A DNA stretch of 64,000 nucleotides from Roseovarius halotolerans (lineage in GTDB: Bacteria; Pseudomonadota; Alphaproteobacteria; Rhodobacterales; Rhodobacteraceae), in assembly GCF_900172255.1 (NCBI RefSeq), contig NZ_FWFU01000001.1, positions 992,001 through 1,056,000 on the forward strand, read 5' to 3'. How positions within the stretch are numbered: the first letter of the stretch is position 1; each line of letters begins with the position of its first letter. Made by a program: the position numbers and the translations under genes. Below are positions 45,835 through 54,747 of the stretch, piece after piece. The notes beneath the pieces were generated by a model, which made no database searches, had not been told where the DNA came from, and saw nothing but the letters and a program-made list of their open reading frames with translations.

Positions 45835-47247
45835 ATGGATGAGGTTCTGACCCTTTCGGCGCGCGCGCAGGCGGCGCGGATCGCGGGCGGTGAATTGAGC
45901 GCCGAGGCACTGATGCGCGCCACACTGGAGCGGGTGCGGGAGGTGAACGGCGCGCTCAATGCCATCGTGTCGCTGCGCGACGAGGCGGATCTGCTGGAGG
46001 AGGCGCGCAGGGCCGACGCGGAACCGGCGCGCGGTGCGCTGCACGGGTTGCCCGTGGCGGTGAAGGATCTGTCGAACGTGGCCGGATTGCCGACTTCGAA
46101 GGGGTCGCCGGCGCTGGCGGGCCAGATCGCGGCGAGCGACGACCTTCATGTGGCGCGGATGCGCGCCGCCGGAGCGATCGTGATCGGAAAGACCAACACG
46201 CCGGAATTCGGGCTGGGCAGCCATACCTTCAACCCGGTGCATGGCGTGACCTGCAACCCCTATGAGAAGACGCGCAGCTGTGGCGGCTCGTCGGGGGGTG
46301 CGGCGGTGGCGCTGGCGGCGCGGATGCTGTCGATCGCGGATGGATCGGACATGATGGGCAGCCTGCGCAATCCGGCGGGCTGGAACAATGTCTACGGGAT
46401 GCGCCCGAGCTGGGGATTGGTGCCGGGCGAGCCGGCGGGGGATACGTTCCTGCACCAGCTGTCGACTCTGGGGCCGATGGCGCGCGACCCCGGCGATCTG
46501 GCGCTGCTGCTGGGCGTCATGGCGGGGCCGGATGCGCGCCAGGCGCACGGGGTGGCGGCACCGGATCTGACGCCGGACCCTGCCGCGAAGATCGCGGGGC
46601 GGCGGATCGGCTGGCTGGGCGATTGGGGCGGGGCCTTTGCGATGGAGGCGGGTATCATGGACCTGGGCCGCGCGGCCTGCGCGGTGTTCGAGGAACTGGG
46701 CTGCGTCGTCGAGGACGTGGCGCCGCCGTTCAGCCGCGATGCGCTTTGGGAGAGCTGGACCGCTCTCAGAAGCTGGTCAGTGGCCTGTAACCTGTCGCCG
46801 CTGCTGGAATCGCCCGAGACACGGGACCGCCTGAAGCCGGATGCCATATGGGAGATCGAGCGCGGGCGCGCGATGAGCGGCCTGGATGTGCACCGCGCCA
46901 GCGTGATCCGGTCGCAATGGTTCACGCGCGCCGCCGAACTGTTCGACCGGTATGACGCGCTGGTGATGCCGACGGCGCAGGTCTGGCCGTTTCCGCTTGA
47001 ATGGGCGTGGCCACGCGAGATCGCGGGGCAGGCGATGGACAGCTACCATCGCTGGATGGAAGTCGTGGTGCCCGCGAGCCTGGCGGGCCTGCCCGCGTTG
47101 GCGGTTCCGGCGGGCTTTGGCGTCGGCGGGCTGCCGATGGGCGTGCAGCTGATCGGGCGGCGCGGCGCGGATCGCGGGCTTCTGGATCTGGGGCAGGCCT
47201 ATCACGAAGCGACGCGCTGGCCGGAGCGAAACCCTGTCGAAAGCTGA
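45835..47247 (+). CDS. Amidase-signature family hydrolase
   Basis: A 470-residue enzyme of the amidase signature family. The catalytic Ser-cisSer-Lys triad is visible: Lys in LPVAVKDLS, Ser in [14 protein letters not shown], and the nucleophile Ser in [15 protein letters not shown]. Members hydrolyse varied amides; it is not GatA-like in context (no gatB/gatC). GGAGGAAA precedes the ATG. Confidence 0.9.
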   Translation: MDEVLTLSARAQAARIAGGELSAEALMRATLERVREVNGALNAIVSLRDEADLLEEARRADAEPARGALHGLPVAVKDLSNVAGLPTSKGSPALAGQIAASDDLHVARMRAAGAIVIGKTNTPEFGLGSHTFNPVHGVTCNPYEKTRSCGGSSGGAAVALAARMLSIADGSDMMGSLRNPAGWNNVYGMRPSWGLVPGEPAGDTFLHQLSTLGPMARDPGDLALLLGVMAGPDARQAHGVAAPDLTPDPAAKIAGRRIGWLGDWGGAFAMEAGIMDLGRAACAVFEELGCVVEDVAPPFSRDALWESWTALRSWSVACNLSPLLESPETRDRLKPDAIWEIERGRAMSGLDVHRASVIRSQWFTRAAELFDRYDALVMPTAQVWPFPLEWAWPREIAGQAMDSYHRWMEVVVPASLAGLPALAVPAGFGVGGLPMGVQLIGRRGADRGLLDLGQAYHEATRWPERNPVES

Positions 47248-47315
47248 TCACGAAATGCATCTTTGCGCAGCGCGCGGGCTTGGCTAGGCTCGCGTCAGCA
47301 GGAGGAGTGCGAGTG

Positions 47316-48098
47316 ATGGATGAAAGCAAGCCGCTTGGCGTGCCTGAGCTGGGACCGGTGACATTCGCGATGCTGGGGGAGGCGCTCAGGCGTGGCTGGG
47401 AGGACATGCGGCGCGCGCCGGGCTATGCCGTGATCTTTGCCGGTGTCTATGTGATGATCGGCTGGATCATGGCATGGGTTACCTGGGTGACCGGGCAGAG
47501 CTATTGGCTGATCTTCGCTGCGGTCAGTTTCCCGTTGATCGGACCTTTCGCGGCGGTGGGTTTCTATGAGGTGAGCCATCGGCGGGAAATGGGCGCGCCG
47601 CTGGAGCCGGGGGCGATCTTCGGGGTGGTCCTGACACAGAGCCGGCGGCAATTGCCGTCGATCTGCGCGGTGATCGTCTTGTTGTTCCTGTTCTGGTTCT
47701 TTCTGGCGCATATGATCTTTGCGCTGTTCATGGGGTTTTCGACCATGACCAACGTGTCGAGCTCGTTCGAGGTTCTCATGACCCGCGAGGGGCTGAGCAT
47801 GCTGGGGTTCGGGACCCTGGTGGGAGCGGCTTTCGCGCTGTTGCTCTACATGATCACGGTGGTCTCGCTGCCTCTGTTGCTGGATCGGGAGGTGGACTTC
47901 GTGACCGCCATGATCAGCAGTTTCCAGACAGTGATGGGGAGCCCGCTGCCGATGCTGGCCTGGGCGGCCTTCATCGCGGCGCTGACATTCGTCGCGCTGA
48001 TACCGGGGTTCCTTGGTCTGTTCATCACCCTGCCGCTTCTGGGGCATGCCACGTGGCATCTTTACCGTCAGATTTGCAAGGCGGGGGGCACCTGCTAA
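47316..48098 (+). CDS. DUF2189 integral membrane protein
   Basis: A 260-residue membrane protein with about six helices (first at ~37-58) and an extended N-terminal cytoplasmic segment. The repeated pattern of [20 protein letters not shown] and a following FGVVL is typical of DUF2189. The ATG at 47316 lies 8 nt behind GGAGGAG, so the longer upstream frame is discarded. Function is unknown. Confidence 0.8.
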   Translation: MDESKPLGVPELGPVTFAMLGEALRRGWEDMRRAPGYAVIFAGVYVMIGWIMAWVTWVTGQSYWLIFAAVSFPLIGPFAAVGFYEVSHRREMGAPLEPGAIFGVVLTQSRRQLPSICAVIVLLFLFWFFLAHMIFALFMGFSTMTNVSSSFEVLMTREGLSMLGFGTLVGAAFALLLYMITVVSLPLLLDREVDFVTAMISSFQTVMGSPLPMLAWAAFIAALTFVALIPGFLGLFITLPLLGHATWHLYRQICKAGGTC

Positions 48099-48144
48099 GG
48101 TGCAAGGCCTGCCTCTGATGGCGCGCGGAAGATGAGGGTCGGAC

Positions 48145-48786
48145 ATGGCGGATACGCAATTCTGGGACCGGGTCGCAAGGCGTTACGCGGCGCGCCCCAT
48201 CGGCAATATGGCGGCCTATGAAACCACGCTGGCGCGCGCGCGCGCCTGGCTGCGCGAAGAGGACAGGGTGCTGGAGCTGGGTTGCGGCACCGGCAGCACG
48301 GCATTGTTGCTGGCGCCGGATGTCGGGCACCTGATCGCCAGCGACCTTTCGGGCGGAATGATCGCGGTCGCAGATGAGAAGCTGGCCGATTTCGAGGGTG
48401 ACAACCTCGAGTTCCGCCGGAGCGATGCGTTTGACGAGAGCTTTGGGCCGGGCAGTTTCGATGCGGTGCTGGCCTTCAATTTCCTGCATCTGCTGGATGA
48501 CATGAACCCGACGCTGGCGCGGGTGCAGGCGCTGTTGAAACCCGGAGGGCTGTTCATCAGCAAGACGATCTGCCTTGGGCGTCACGCCTGGCATTTCAGG
48601 GCGCTGATCGGGGTGATGCGCCTGTTGGGCAAGGCGCCGCCTTTCTTGCAGTTCATCGGCCCGGAGGATGTTCAGGGCGCGATGCGCGCCGCCGGGTTCG
48701 TGATCGAGGAAACCGGCGATTACCCGGCGCGTCCGCGCGCGCATTTCATCGTCGCGCGCAAACCGGCCGATGCGGCGGCAAGCTGA
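48145..48786 (+). CDS. Class I SAM-dependent methyltransferase
   Basis: A 213-residue methyltransferase with motif I VLELGCGTGSTALLL and motif II-like IASDLSGGMI. LAFNFLHLLDDM and LLKPGGLFISKT are typical of methyltransferase_11. The substrate is unknown. It ends 3 bp before the convergent RHH gene. Confidence 0.88.
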   Translation: MADTQFWDRVARRYAARPIGNMAAYETTLARARAWLREEDRVLELGCGTGSTALLLAPDVGHLIASDLSGGMIAVADEKLADFEGDNLEFRRSDAFDESFGPGSFDAVLAFNFLHLLDDMNPTLARVQALLKPGGLFISKTICLGRHAWHFRALIGVMRLLGKAPPFLQFIGPEDVQGAMRAAGFVIEETGDYPARPRAHFIVARKPADAAAS

Positions 48787-48789
48787 CGA

Positions 48790-49029
48790 TCAGCGCGGCC
48801 CGTCGCGGTAGTGGCGCAGCACGAACAGGCGGATCGCCGATGCGAGGCCCGTATCCACCCCGCGCGCCGCGTCGATTTCGGCGGCGAGCGCGTTGAGGGG
48901 CTGACCGCGCGCAGCGGCGATGGCGCGAAAGGCCTGCCAGAACTCGTCTTCGAGCGACACGCTGGTGCGATGACCATGAAGGGTCAGCGAGTGTTTCACC
49001 GGGCGGGCATTGACGGGATCCGACATCAT
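48790..49029 (-). CDS. Ribbon-helix-helix domain protein
   Basis: A 79-residue protein (start at one of two adjacent ATGs, 49029 or 49026). KHSLTLHGHRTSVSLEDEFWQAF is the beta strand plus helix of an RHH_4-type DNA-binding fold, and LNALAAEIDAAR is the second helix. It stands 19 bp after the DUF4169 gene. The two small genes and fumC run in the same direction, a grouping seen in relatives. Confidence 0.85.
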   Translation of the reverse strand: MMSDPVNARPVKHSLTLHGHRTSVSLEDEFWQAFRAIAAARGQPLNALAAEIDAARGVDTGLASAIRLFVLRHYRDGPR

Positions 49030-49048
49030 CTGGCGTTTCGCGCTGGCG

Positions 49049-49231
49049 TCATTCGTCGTCGTCGCGCCTGTGGGCCTCGTGATCCTGAAGCACCTTGTCG
49101 CTGCGCGCCGCATCGAGCGCGCGGTCGGCCTTGCTGCGGCCATGACGGGCGGCGTTCTGATCGGCCTGCTCTCGCTTGGCGGCGCGGGCGCGTTGCTTGC
49201 GGATCTTGTTGAGGTTGATGACCTTGCTCAT
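49049..49231 (-). CDS. DUF4169 family protein
   Basis: A 60-residue, highly basic protein (SKVINLNKIRKQRARAAKRE, then RHGRSKADR). DUF4169 is a small alphaproteobacterial family of unknown role. The basic composition suggests RNA or DNA contact. The ATG at 49231 begins the conserved domain. Confidence 0.8.
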   Translation of the reverse strand: MSKVINLNKIRKQRARAAKREQADQNAARHGRSKADRALDAARSDKVLQDHEAHRRDDDE

Positions 49232-49283
49232 GGGGCCAAGCATACCGGCTTGGCGCCGTTCGTCCACAGGTTTGAGAGGCGAG

Positions 49284-49311
49284 GGCGGGCCGCTCCGAAG
49301 GGCGGCCCGCC
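49284..49311 (-). terminator. Hairpin after fumC
   Basis: GGCGGGCCGC and GCGGCCCGCC form a perfect 10-bp stem with an 8-nt loop, 14 bp past the fumC stop. No strong T-run follows on the minus strand. Confidence 0.6.
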
Positions 49312-49325
49312 GTTTCGATGGTGTA

Positions 49326-50720
49326 TCAGTCGCGCGGGCCGATCATCTGTTCGGGGCGCACGACGCGCTCAAAGGTCTCTTCGTCGACGAAGCCGAGGCT
49401 GATCGCCTCTTCCTTGAGGGTGGTGCCGTTCCTGTGCGCGGTCTTGGCGACCTTGGTGGCGTTGTCATAGCCGATTTCGGGCGCAAGGGCCGTTACCAGC
49501 ATCAGGGACTCGCGCATCAGCTTGCCGATGCGGTCCTCGTTGGCCTCGATCCCGTTCAGCATCCTTTCGGTGAAGCTGTCGGTCGCGTCGCCCAGAAGCT
49601 GGATCGACTGCAGGAGGTTATAGGACATCATCGGGTTGTAGACATTGAGTTCGAAATGCCCCTGTGAGCCGGCGAACTTGATGGCGGCGTCGTTGCCCAT
49701 GACATGGGCGGCCACCTGGGTCAGGGCCTCGGCCTGGGTGGGGTTCACCTTGCCGGGCATGATAGAGGAACCGGGTTCGTTCTCGGGCAGGATCAGCTCG
49801 CCAAGGCCCGAGCGCGGGCCGGAACCCAGAAAGCGGATGTCGTTGGCGATCTTGTAGCAGGAGCCGGCCACGGTCGCCAAAGCGCCGGACATGAACACCA
49901 TCGCGTCATGGGCGGCGAGGGATTCGAACTTGTTGGGCGCGGTGACGAAGGGCAGGCCGGTGATCTCGGCCATGTTGGCGGCGACGGTTTCGCCCCAGCC
50001 CTTGCGGGTGTTGAGCCCGGTGCCGACGGCGGTGCCGCCCTGTGCCAGTTCGTAGATGCCGGGCAGGGCGGCGTTGACGCGCGCGATGCCCTGGCGGATC
50101 TGCTGGGCATAGCCCGAGAATTCCTGTCCCAGCGTCAGCGGCGTGGCGTCCTGCGTATGGGTGCGGCCGATCTTGATGATGTCCTTGAACTGTTCTTGCT
50201 TGGCCTCGAGCCCGCGGAGCAGTTTTTCAAGGCCGGGCATCAGCACGTCGCGCAGGCTCATGGCGGTGGCGATATGCATCGCGGTGGGGAATGTGTCGTT
50301 CGAGCTTTGCCCCATGTTGCAGTGATCGTTGGGATGGACCGGATCCTTGGAGCCGATCTTGCCGCCGAGAATTTCGATGGCGCGGTTGGCGATCACCTCG
50401 TTGGCGTTCATGTTCGACTGGGTGCCGCTGCCGGTCTGCCAGACCACGAGGGGGAAGTTGTCGTCGAACTTGCCGTCGATCACCTCGCCTGCGGCGGCGA
50501 TGATGGCGTCGGCCAGTTTCGGATCGAGCGCGCCGCTTTCCTTGTTGGCCTGCGCGCAGGCCTTCTTGATGACGCCGAGCGCGCGCACGATGGCGACGGG
50601 CTGGGTTTCCCAGCCGATGGGGAAGTTCATGATCGAGCGCTGTGTTTGCGCGCCCCAGTATTTATTGGTCGGAACCTCGAGCGGGCCGAAGCTGTCGGTT
50701 TCGGTGCGGGTGGCGGTCAT
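49326..50720 (-). CDS. fumC: Fumarate hydratase, class II
   Basis: This iron-independent fumarase of the TCA cycle has 464 residues. The superfamily signature [15 protein letters not shown] is present, as are the catalytic His in [11 protein letters not shown] and SSNDTFPTA. It is ordinary in length and motif. Confidence 0.97.
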   Translation of the reverse strand: MTATRTETDSFGPLEVPTNKYWGAQTQRSIMNFPIGWETQPVAIVRALGVIKKACAQANKESGALDPKLADAIIAAAGEVIDGKFDDNFPLVVWQTGSGTQSNMNANEVIANRAIEILGGKIGSKDPVHPNDHCNMGQSSNDTFPTAMHIATAMSLRDVLMPGLEKLLRGLEAKQEQFKDIIKIGRTHTQDATPLTLGQEFSGYAQQIRQGIARVNAALPGIYELAQGGTAVGTGLNTRKGWGETVAANMAEITGLPFVTAPNKFESLAAHDAMVFMSGALATVAGSCYKIANDIRFLGSGPRSGLGELILPENEPGSSIMPGKVNPTQAEALTQVAAHVMGNDAAIKFAGSQGHFELNVYNPMMSYNLLQSIQLLGDATDSFTERMLNGIEANEDRIGKLMRESLMLVTALAPEIGYDNATKVAKTAHRNGTTLKEEAISLGFVDEETFERVVRPEQMIGPRD

Positions 50721-50844
50721 GGATGGATCTCCCTCGCGAAAAAGGCCGCCCCCCTCATAGCGGACGGGGCGGAAAGATCAATGATGTATGCAATGGAATA
50801 CCGCCAACGGTCCGGCGGCGCGCCGGGATCAGAAAAAGACGGTG

Positions 50845-51321
50845 CTATTTTCGGAAACTGTCGAGGCTGACCACGTCGGCCTGGCCATTGGTGGGGGCGG
50901 CGGTGTCGTGCTCGTCTTCATCGAAATCGGGATCGTCATCGGCGTCGCCCTCGAGCCCGTCGTCGTCATCCTGCGAATCGAACCGCAGACCGAATTCGAC
51001 CGACGGATCGACGAAGGTCTTGATCGCGTCGTAGGGGATATAGAGCGTCTCGGGCGCGTCGCCGAAATTGAGGGTGATCGAGAAGCCGTCAACGGTCACG
51101 TCGAGATCATCGAACCAGTGCTGCATCACGACCGTCATTTCCGAAGGATAGCGTTCCTTCAGCCAGTCGGCGAGGCGTGCGTCGGGATGGGTCGTATCGA
51201 AGGTGATGAAGAAATGATGCGCGCCCGGAAGGCCGTTATCCTGGACACCGACAAGGACGCGCTGAATCAATCCGCGCATCGCCTCGTGCATCAGTTTTCC
51301 ATAATCGATCGATCGAGACAT
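50845..51321 (-). CDS. SspB-family ClpXP adaptor
   Basis: A 158-residue protein of the SspB fold. In alphaproteobacteria SspB-alpha delivers ssrA-tagged proteins to ClpXP. The core (~1-125: IDYGKLMHEAMRGLIQRVL, HHFFITFDTTHP, PSVEFGLRFD) is followed by an acidic Asp-rich linker and a short C-terminal SLDSFRK that would be the ClpX-binding tail. AGGAGG lies 12 nt before the ATG at 51321. The tmRNA that makes its substrates is encoded 1.4 kb away. Confidence 0.88.
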   Translation of the reverse strand: MSRSIDYGKLMHEAMRGLIQRVLVGVQDNGLPGAHHFFITFDTTHPDARLADWLKERYPSEMTVVMQHWFDDLDVTVDGFSITLNFGDAPETLYIPYDAIKTFVDPSVEFGLRFDSQDDDDGLEGDADDDPDFDEDEHDTAAPTNGQADVVSLDSFRK

Positions 51322-51391
51322 CTGTTTCCCGAACCTCCTGAATTTCAGCATAAGGGATTCGAACCAAAACGAAAGGCCCTCTTGCGCGGTT

Positions 51392-52642
51392 TCACCCCAG
51401 AAGATGCAAGCCGCCCGCTGCCGCCGCCATCAGGGCCAGACCGACGATCATGGGCAGGCGCAGGACCAGAAGAAAGACACCCGCGAGCACCACCAGGGCG
51501 GCGTTGAGCGGCAAAAAGCCGGCAAGGTCGGGGCGCGGCCCGATGGGGGTGCGCACGACCGTGTCGAACAGCACATGCAGCGCGAACCAGACCGAAAGAT
51601 TGAGGATCACGCCGGTTACCGCCGCCGATATACCCGAAAGCGCGCCCTTGAGGCGCGGACGCGCCAGCAGAGCCTCGACATAGGGCGCACCGGCGAAGAT
51701 CCAGAGAAAGCACGGTGTGAAGGTGACCCAGAGCGTCAGCGCCCCCGCAAGGAGCGCCAACGGTATGCCGCCCTGTGCGAATCCCGCCAGCAGGCCGACG
51801 AACTGGGTCACGAGGATGAGCGGCCCCGGCGTGGTTTCCGCAAGTCCCAGCGCATCTATCATCTGCGGTGTGGTCAGCCAGCCGTGGGTTTCGACAACGG
51901 CCTGGGTCATGTAGGCGAGGACGGCATAGGCGCCGCCGAAGGTAACTACGGCAAGTTGCGAAAAGAACAGCGCGATTTCCGTCAGAAAACTCGCGCCCAT
52001 CGCCCAGGCCAGCAGGATCGGCGCCGCCCAGAGCGTGCCCCAGAGAGCCACGGTGCCAAATGTCTGCGTGATGGGAACCCGTGCGGGTGGGACAGTGGCG
52101 GCCGTGGCCGCGGAGGCATCGGCGCGGGCAAGGCCCCATAGCGCCGCGCCAAGTATGATGATCGGGAAGGGCACCGACAGAAAGAACATCGCGGCGAAGG
52201 CCATGAGCGCCAGACACCAGTCATCCCATCCCGACAGCGCGCGGCGCGCGAGCGAGAGGAGCGCCTGAAGCACGATCACGACCACCGCCGCCTTGATCCC
52301 GGCGAAAACCGCCTGGATCACCGGCATCTGGCCGTAGCTTGCGTATCCCAGCGCAAGGCCGAGGATGACGAGCGCCCCCGGCAACACGAAGAGCAGCCCT
52401 GCGATCAAGCCGCCGCGCACCCCGCGCAGCCGCCAGCCCGCGTAAGTGGCAAGCTGCATCGCCTCGGGGCCGGGCAGCAACATGCAGAAGGACAGGGCGC
52501 CGAGAAACTGTTTTTCTTCCAGCCACTTGTGGCGGAGGACCAGTTCATTGTGCATCAGGGAAATCTGCGCCGCAGGGCCGCCGAAAGAGAGCAAGCCGAT
52601 GCGGCCGAAGACGCGCACGAGATTGACGAGGCCTAGTCCCAT
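51392..52642 (-). CDS. chrA: Chromate transporter, ChrA family
   Basis: A 416-residue CHR protein with two homologous halves of about six helices: FGRIGLLSFGGPAAQISLMHNE opens the first and FFSQLAVVTFGGAYAVLAYM the second, each with the FGGP/FGGAYA signature. It exports chromate by proton-coupled antiport. The upstream gap to tmRNA is about 100 bp. Confidence 0.92.
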   Translation of the reverse strand: MGLGLVNLVRVFGRIGLLSFGGPAAQISLMHNELVLRHKWLEEKQFLGALSFCMLLPGPEAMQLATYAGWRLRGVRGGLIAGLLFVLPGALVILGLALGYASYGQMPVIQAVFAGIKAAVVVIVLQALLSLARRALSGWDDWCLALMAFAAMFFLSVPFPIIILGAALWGLARADASAATAATVPPARVPITQTFGTVALWGTLWAAPILLAWAMGASFLTEIALFFSQLAVVTFGGAYAVLAYMTQAVVETHGWLTTPQMIDALGLAETTPGPLILVTQFVGLLAGFAQGGIPLALLAGALTLWVTFTPCFLWIFAGAPYVEALLARPRLKGALSGISAAVTGVILNLSVWFALHVLFDTVVRTPIGPRPDLAGFLPLNAALVVLAGVFLLVLRLPMIVGLALMAAAAGGLHLLG

Positions 52643-52744
52643 GCAAGCGTCATACCGTGCTGCAAGGTAAATTCAAGAGCTTTCACGGATGTCGTAAAAA
52701 CATCATGAAAACATGAACTTGCATTGTGTTGTGAAGGTAAGGTG

Positions 52745-53057
52745 CAGGCTTCTGTTGCCAGGTGCCTGCGAACCCCGCCAGACCTTGCTAGAGGACTGGG
52801 CTTAAGATTTCGGTCTTGTTACTGCTTACGCAGCAACGGCGACCGGAGCACGATTGTCGTTGGCAATTATGCTTTAGCGAACCGATAACGGTGGTATCTC
52901 ACCGGGACAAAGCTAACCCCTTTAGACGTTCGTCGATCCTGTTTCGGCCCCAAAACCACCTCCAACGAAAGGTTTATTGGTGGAGCCGCCGGGTACCGCC
53001 CCCGGGTCCGATCCGCTTATTACGAGCGCGTTTATGTCCATAGTCCCCGAAGGGACA
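52745..53057 (-). ncRNA. ssrA: Two-piece (circularly permuted) tmRNA
   Basis: On the minus strand the acceptor half comes first. It ends in CGGCTCC, discriminator A and encoded CCA at 52978-52980, with a T-arm CCGGG-GGCGGTA-CCCGG before it. After a 26-bp intervening segment the coding half starts at 52951 with GGGGCCG, which pairs with CGGCTCC through a G3-U pair, as in alanine-accepting tRNA. The tag frame lies 87 bases on. A GTCCC-TTCG-GGGAC hairpin is near the 5' end. Boundaries at both outer ends are estimated. The molecule rescues stalled ribosomes. Confidence 0.93.
52826..52864 (-). other. tmRNA proteolysis tag reading frame
   Basis: GCC AAC GAC AAT CGT GCT CCG GTC GCC GTT GCT GCG TAA encodes ANDNRAPVAVAA and a stop. 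The C-terminal AVAA-type end is what ClpX and SspB recognise. The charged alanine would be added before it. Confidence 0.95.
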
Positions 53058-53062
53058 CTGTG

Positions 53063-53090
53063 AATATAGGTGGGGTCGTGCGATTTGCAA
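53063..53090 (-). promoter_or_regulatory. Promoter of tmRNA gene
   Basis: On the minus strand TTGCAA (53085-53090), a 16-bp spacer and TATATT (53063-53068) match a sigma-70 promoter. Transcription would start near 53057, at the head of the acceptor half. Confidence 0.65.
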
Positions 53091-53109
53091 AGGGGAGAGT
53101 TGCAGGGTC

Positions 53110-53133
53110 GGCGCGGCCCGCGAAGGCCGCGCC
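53110..53133 (-). terminator. Hairpin after DUF4394 gene
   Basis: GGCGCGGCC and GGCCGCGCC form a 9-bp stem with a 6-base loop, 15 bp past the stop and just before the tmRNA promoter. No T-run is seen. Confidence 0.6.
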
Positions 53134-53147
53134 GTAATCGGGCGAGA

Positions 53148-53930
53148 TTACATCGCCGGCATGATGGTGATGTCGCGGATCGTGCCTTCGACGCCTTCGA
53201 TCATGCCCTTGCCGGTGGCCGCGCCGGTTTCGAGATCGACCGAATAGAGCATGTTGCCATTGACGAGCCAGGGCATGTTGTTGCCCTCGCTGTCGGTGGC
53301 GACGTCAAAGGCGTATTCGGCGGCGGGATCGTCGATGCCGAGCTTACCGATCGCGCTGAGCGTGCCGTCATTGGGCGAGACCTGCTGGATCACCGCGACA
53401 ATAGTCGAGTCGATGTCGAACATGCTGGTGGAATCAGGCTTGCCATAGCTGTTGATGTAGGCGGCGGCGACGATGGCGGTCTTTTCGCCGACATGCATAT
53501 CGCCCTCCTGCCAATTGAGGCTGCCATCGACGGTCACGGCGCCGCTATCCACGTCTACCCGGTGGTTGGTGGTGCCGGTCATGAAGCGAAGCTTGTCGGC
53601 GGCCGGGTTGAAATCGACGATCACCGGCGTGTCGCCGAGGGGCAGCGGTTTGTCCATGCTCGACATCTTCGTCGCGGCGCCGGTGCGCGGGTCGATGCTG
53701 ACGACGGTCATGTCGGGGGTGACGCCCACAAGCGTCTGGTTCGAGGGGCGCAGGTCGATACCAAGAAGGCTGTCGACGCCCGAGACCTCCATCGTGCCGC
53801 TGACCTCGCGGCTGTCGGTGTCGAACATGACCAGTGTCTTGTCGCCGACCAGCCCGATGGCGGGTGCGCCGATGGCGGCGGACATCGAAAGCGTCAAGGC
53901 GGTGGTGGTCATTGCTGCAATGCGAAACAT
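53148..53930 (-). CDS. DUF4394 exported protein
   Basis: A 260-residue protein with a signal peptide (to about residue 21, MSAAIGA). The rest is a DUF4394 beta-propeller-like domain: GIDLRPSNQTLVGVTPD, IVDFNPAADKLRFMTGTTNHRV and YAFDVATDSEGN mark successive blades. Function is unknown. It is divergent from an ECF sigma gene and shares mirror-image promoter sequences with it, so it is probably the main target of that sigma factor. Confidence 0.85.
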   Translation of the reverse strand: MFRIAAMTTTALTLSMSAAIGAPAIGLVGDKTLVMFDTDSREVSGTMEVSGVDSLLGIDLRPSNQTLVGVTPDMTVVSIDPRTGAATKMSSMDKPLPLGDTPVIVDFNPAADKLRFMTGTTNHRVDVDSGAVTVDGSLNWQEGDMHVGEKTAIVAAAYINSYGKPDSTSMFDIDSTIVAVIQQVSPNDGTLSAIGKLGIDDPAAEYAFDVATDSEGNNMPWLVNGNMLYSVDLETGAATGKGMIEGVEGTIRDITIMPAM

Positions 53931-53992
53931 GGTGAAAATCCTCTCTCGTGGTTCAAGCCGGGCACGACGCGAGCCGCCGTCCCTGAACCCGA

Positions 53993-54020
53993 AGACACGC
54001 CGGGGCGGGAATTGGATGCA
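53993..54020 (-). promoter_or_regulatory. Candidate ECF promoter of the DUF4394 gene
   Basis: On the minus strand TGCATCC (54014-54020), 14 bp and CGTGTCT (53993-53999). It is a mirror copy of the element driving the sigma gene. The -35-like GCATCC resembles the CCATCC recognised by SigK, the partner of RskA. Confidence 0.65.
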
Positions 54021-54038
54021 GGAAAGTGAAATTTATTC

Positions 54039-54066
54039 TGCATCCAGTGCGGCGCGGCGCGTGTCT
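54039..54066 (+). promoter_or_regulatory. Candidate autoregulatory ECF promoter of the sigma gene
   Basis: TGCATCC (54039-54045), 14 bp and CGTGTCT (54060-54066). Together with the minus-strand copy, the -35 elements form the perfect inverted repeat TGGATGCAG / CTGCATCCA. Confidence 0.65.
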
Positions 54067-54156
54067 GTCATGGGAATGGAGAAAAAAATGCCGGCGCACG
54101 CTATCAGGAGGGCCTCGGGTTGCGTAATGTCGGATCACGCGACGCGAGGGCAGGAC

Positions 54157-54747
54157 ATGACGAAGAAGGACGACGCGCCCGGCCCGGCAAGGGCGGGCCA
54201 GGAGCACGGCGCGCAACTGAGCGCTGCGCTTGGGGCCTGTGCGGCGGGCAGGTCGGAGGGGATCGACGTGATCCTGACGCTTGAGGGGCGCCAGCTTCTT
54301 GGGGTGGCGATGCGCATTCTGGGGCGCTACGACCTGGCCGAAGAGGCGTTGCAGGACGCGATGATCCGGGTTTGGAGCAAGGCAGCGCAATACCGTGCGC
54401 AAAGCGGTTCGGCGCGGGGCTGGATCTATGCGGTGCTGCGCAACCGCTGTCTCAATATCCTGCGCGACGGGCGCAGGCTGAGCGTGCTGTCGCCGGGCGA
54501 TCTGGCGCATGTGCAGGAAGCGCGCCAGCAGATCGTGCCGCCCGAGGGCTGGGAAATCCTGTCGGGGCCGGGAAAGCTGAGCGACTGTCTTGGGAGGCTT
54601 GATCCCCAGAGCCGTCACAGCATCCTGCTGGCCCATGTGGCGGGGTTCAGCCACGGTGAGATCGCGGCGCGTCAGAACATGCCGCTTGGCACGATCAAGT
54701 CGCTGATCCGCAGGGGCCTCGTGGCGTTGAAGGAGTGTCTGTCATGA
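54157..54747 (+). CDS. ECF sigma factor
   Basis: A 196-residue extracytoplasmic-function sigma factor. Region 2 (~45-100: RILGRYDLAEEALQDAMIRVWSK then GWIYAVLRNRCLNILRD) and region 4 (~140-192: LDPQSRHSILLAHVAGFSHGE, then MPLGTIKSLIRRGLVALKE) are complete. The ATG at 54157 (after GAGGGCAGGAC) starts where the disordered N-terminus begins; upstream Mets are possible. The stop overlaps the anti-sigma ATG. The partner type (RskA) and -35-like GCATCC put it near the SigK group, by inference. Confidence 0.92.
   Translation: MTKKDDAPGPARAGQEHGAQLSAALGACAAGRSEGIDVILTLEGRQLLGVAMRILGRYDLAEEALQDAMIRVWSKAAQYRAQSGSARGWIYAVLRNRCLNILRDGRRLSVLSPGDLAHVQEARQQIVPPEGWEILSGPGKLSDCLGRLDPQSRHSILLAHVAGFSHGEIAARQNMPLGTIKSLIRRGLVALKECLS

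Noticed and set aside
47001..47315. N-terminal extension of the DUF2189 frame
   Set aside because: It overlaps the amidase gene in another frame, and GGAGGAG marks the ATG at 47316.
52801..53043. Possible small protein genes in the chrA-DUF4394 gap, including the plus-strand ORF 52816-53043
   Set aside because: The bases are fully explained by the two-piece tmRNA on the minus strand.
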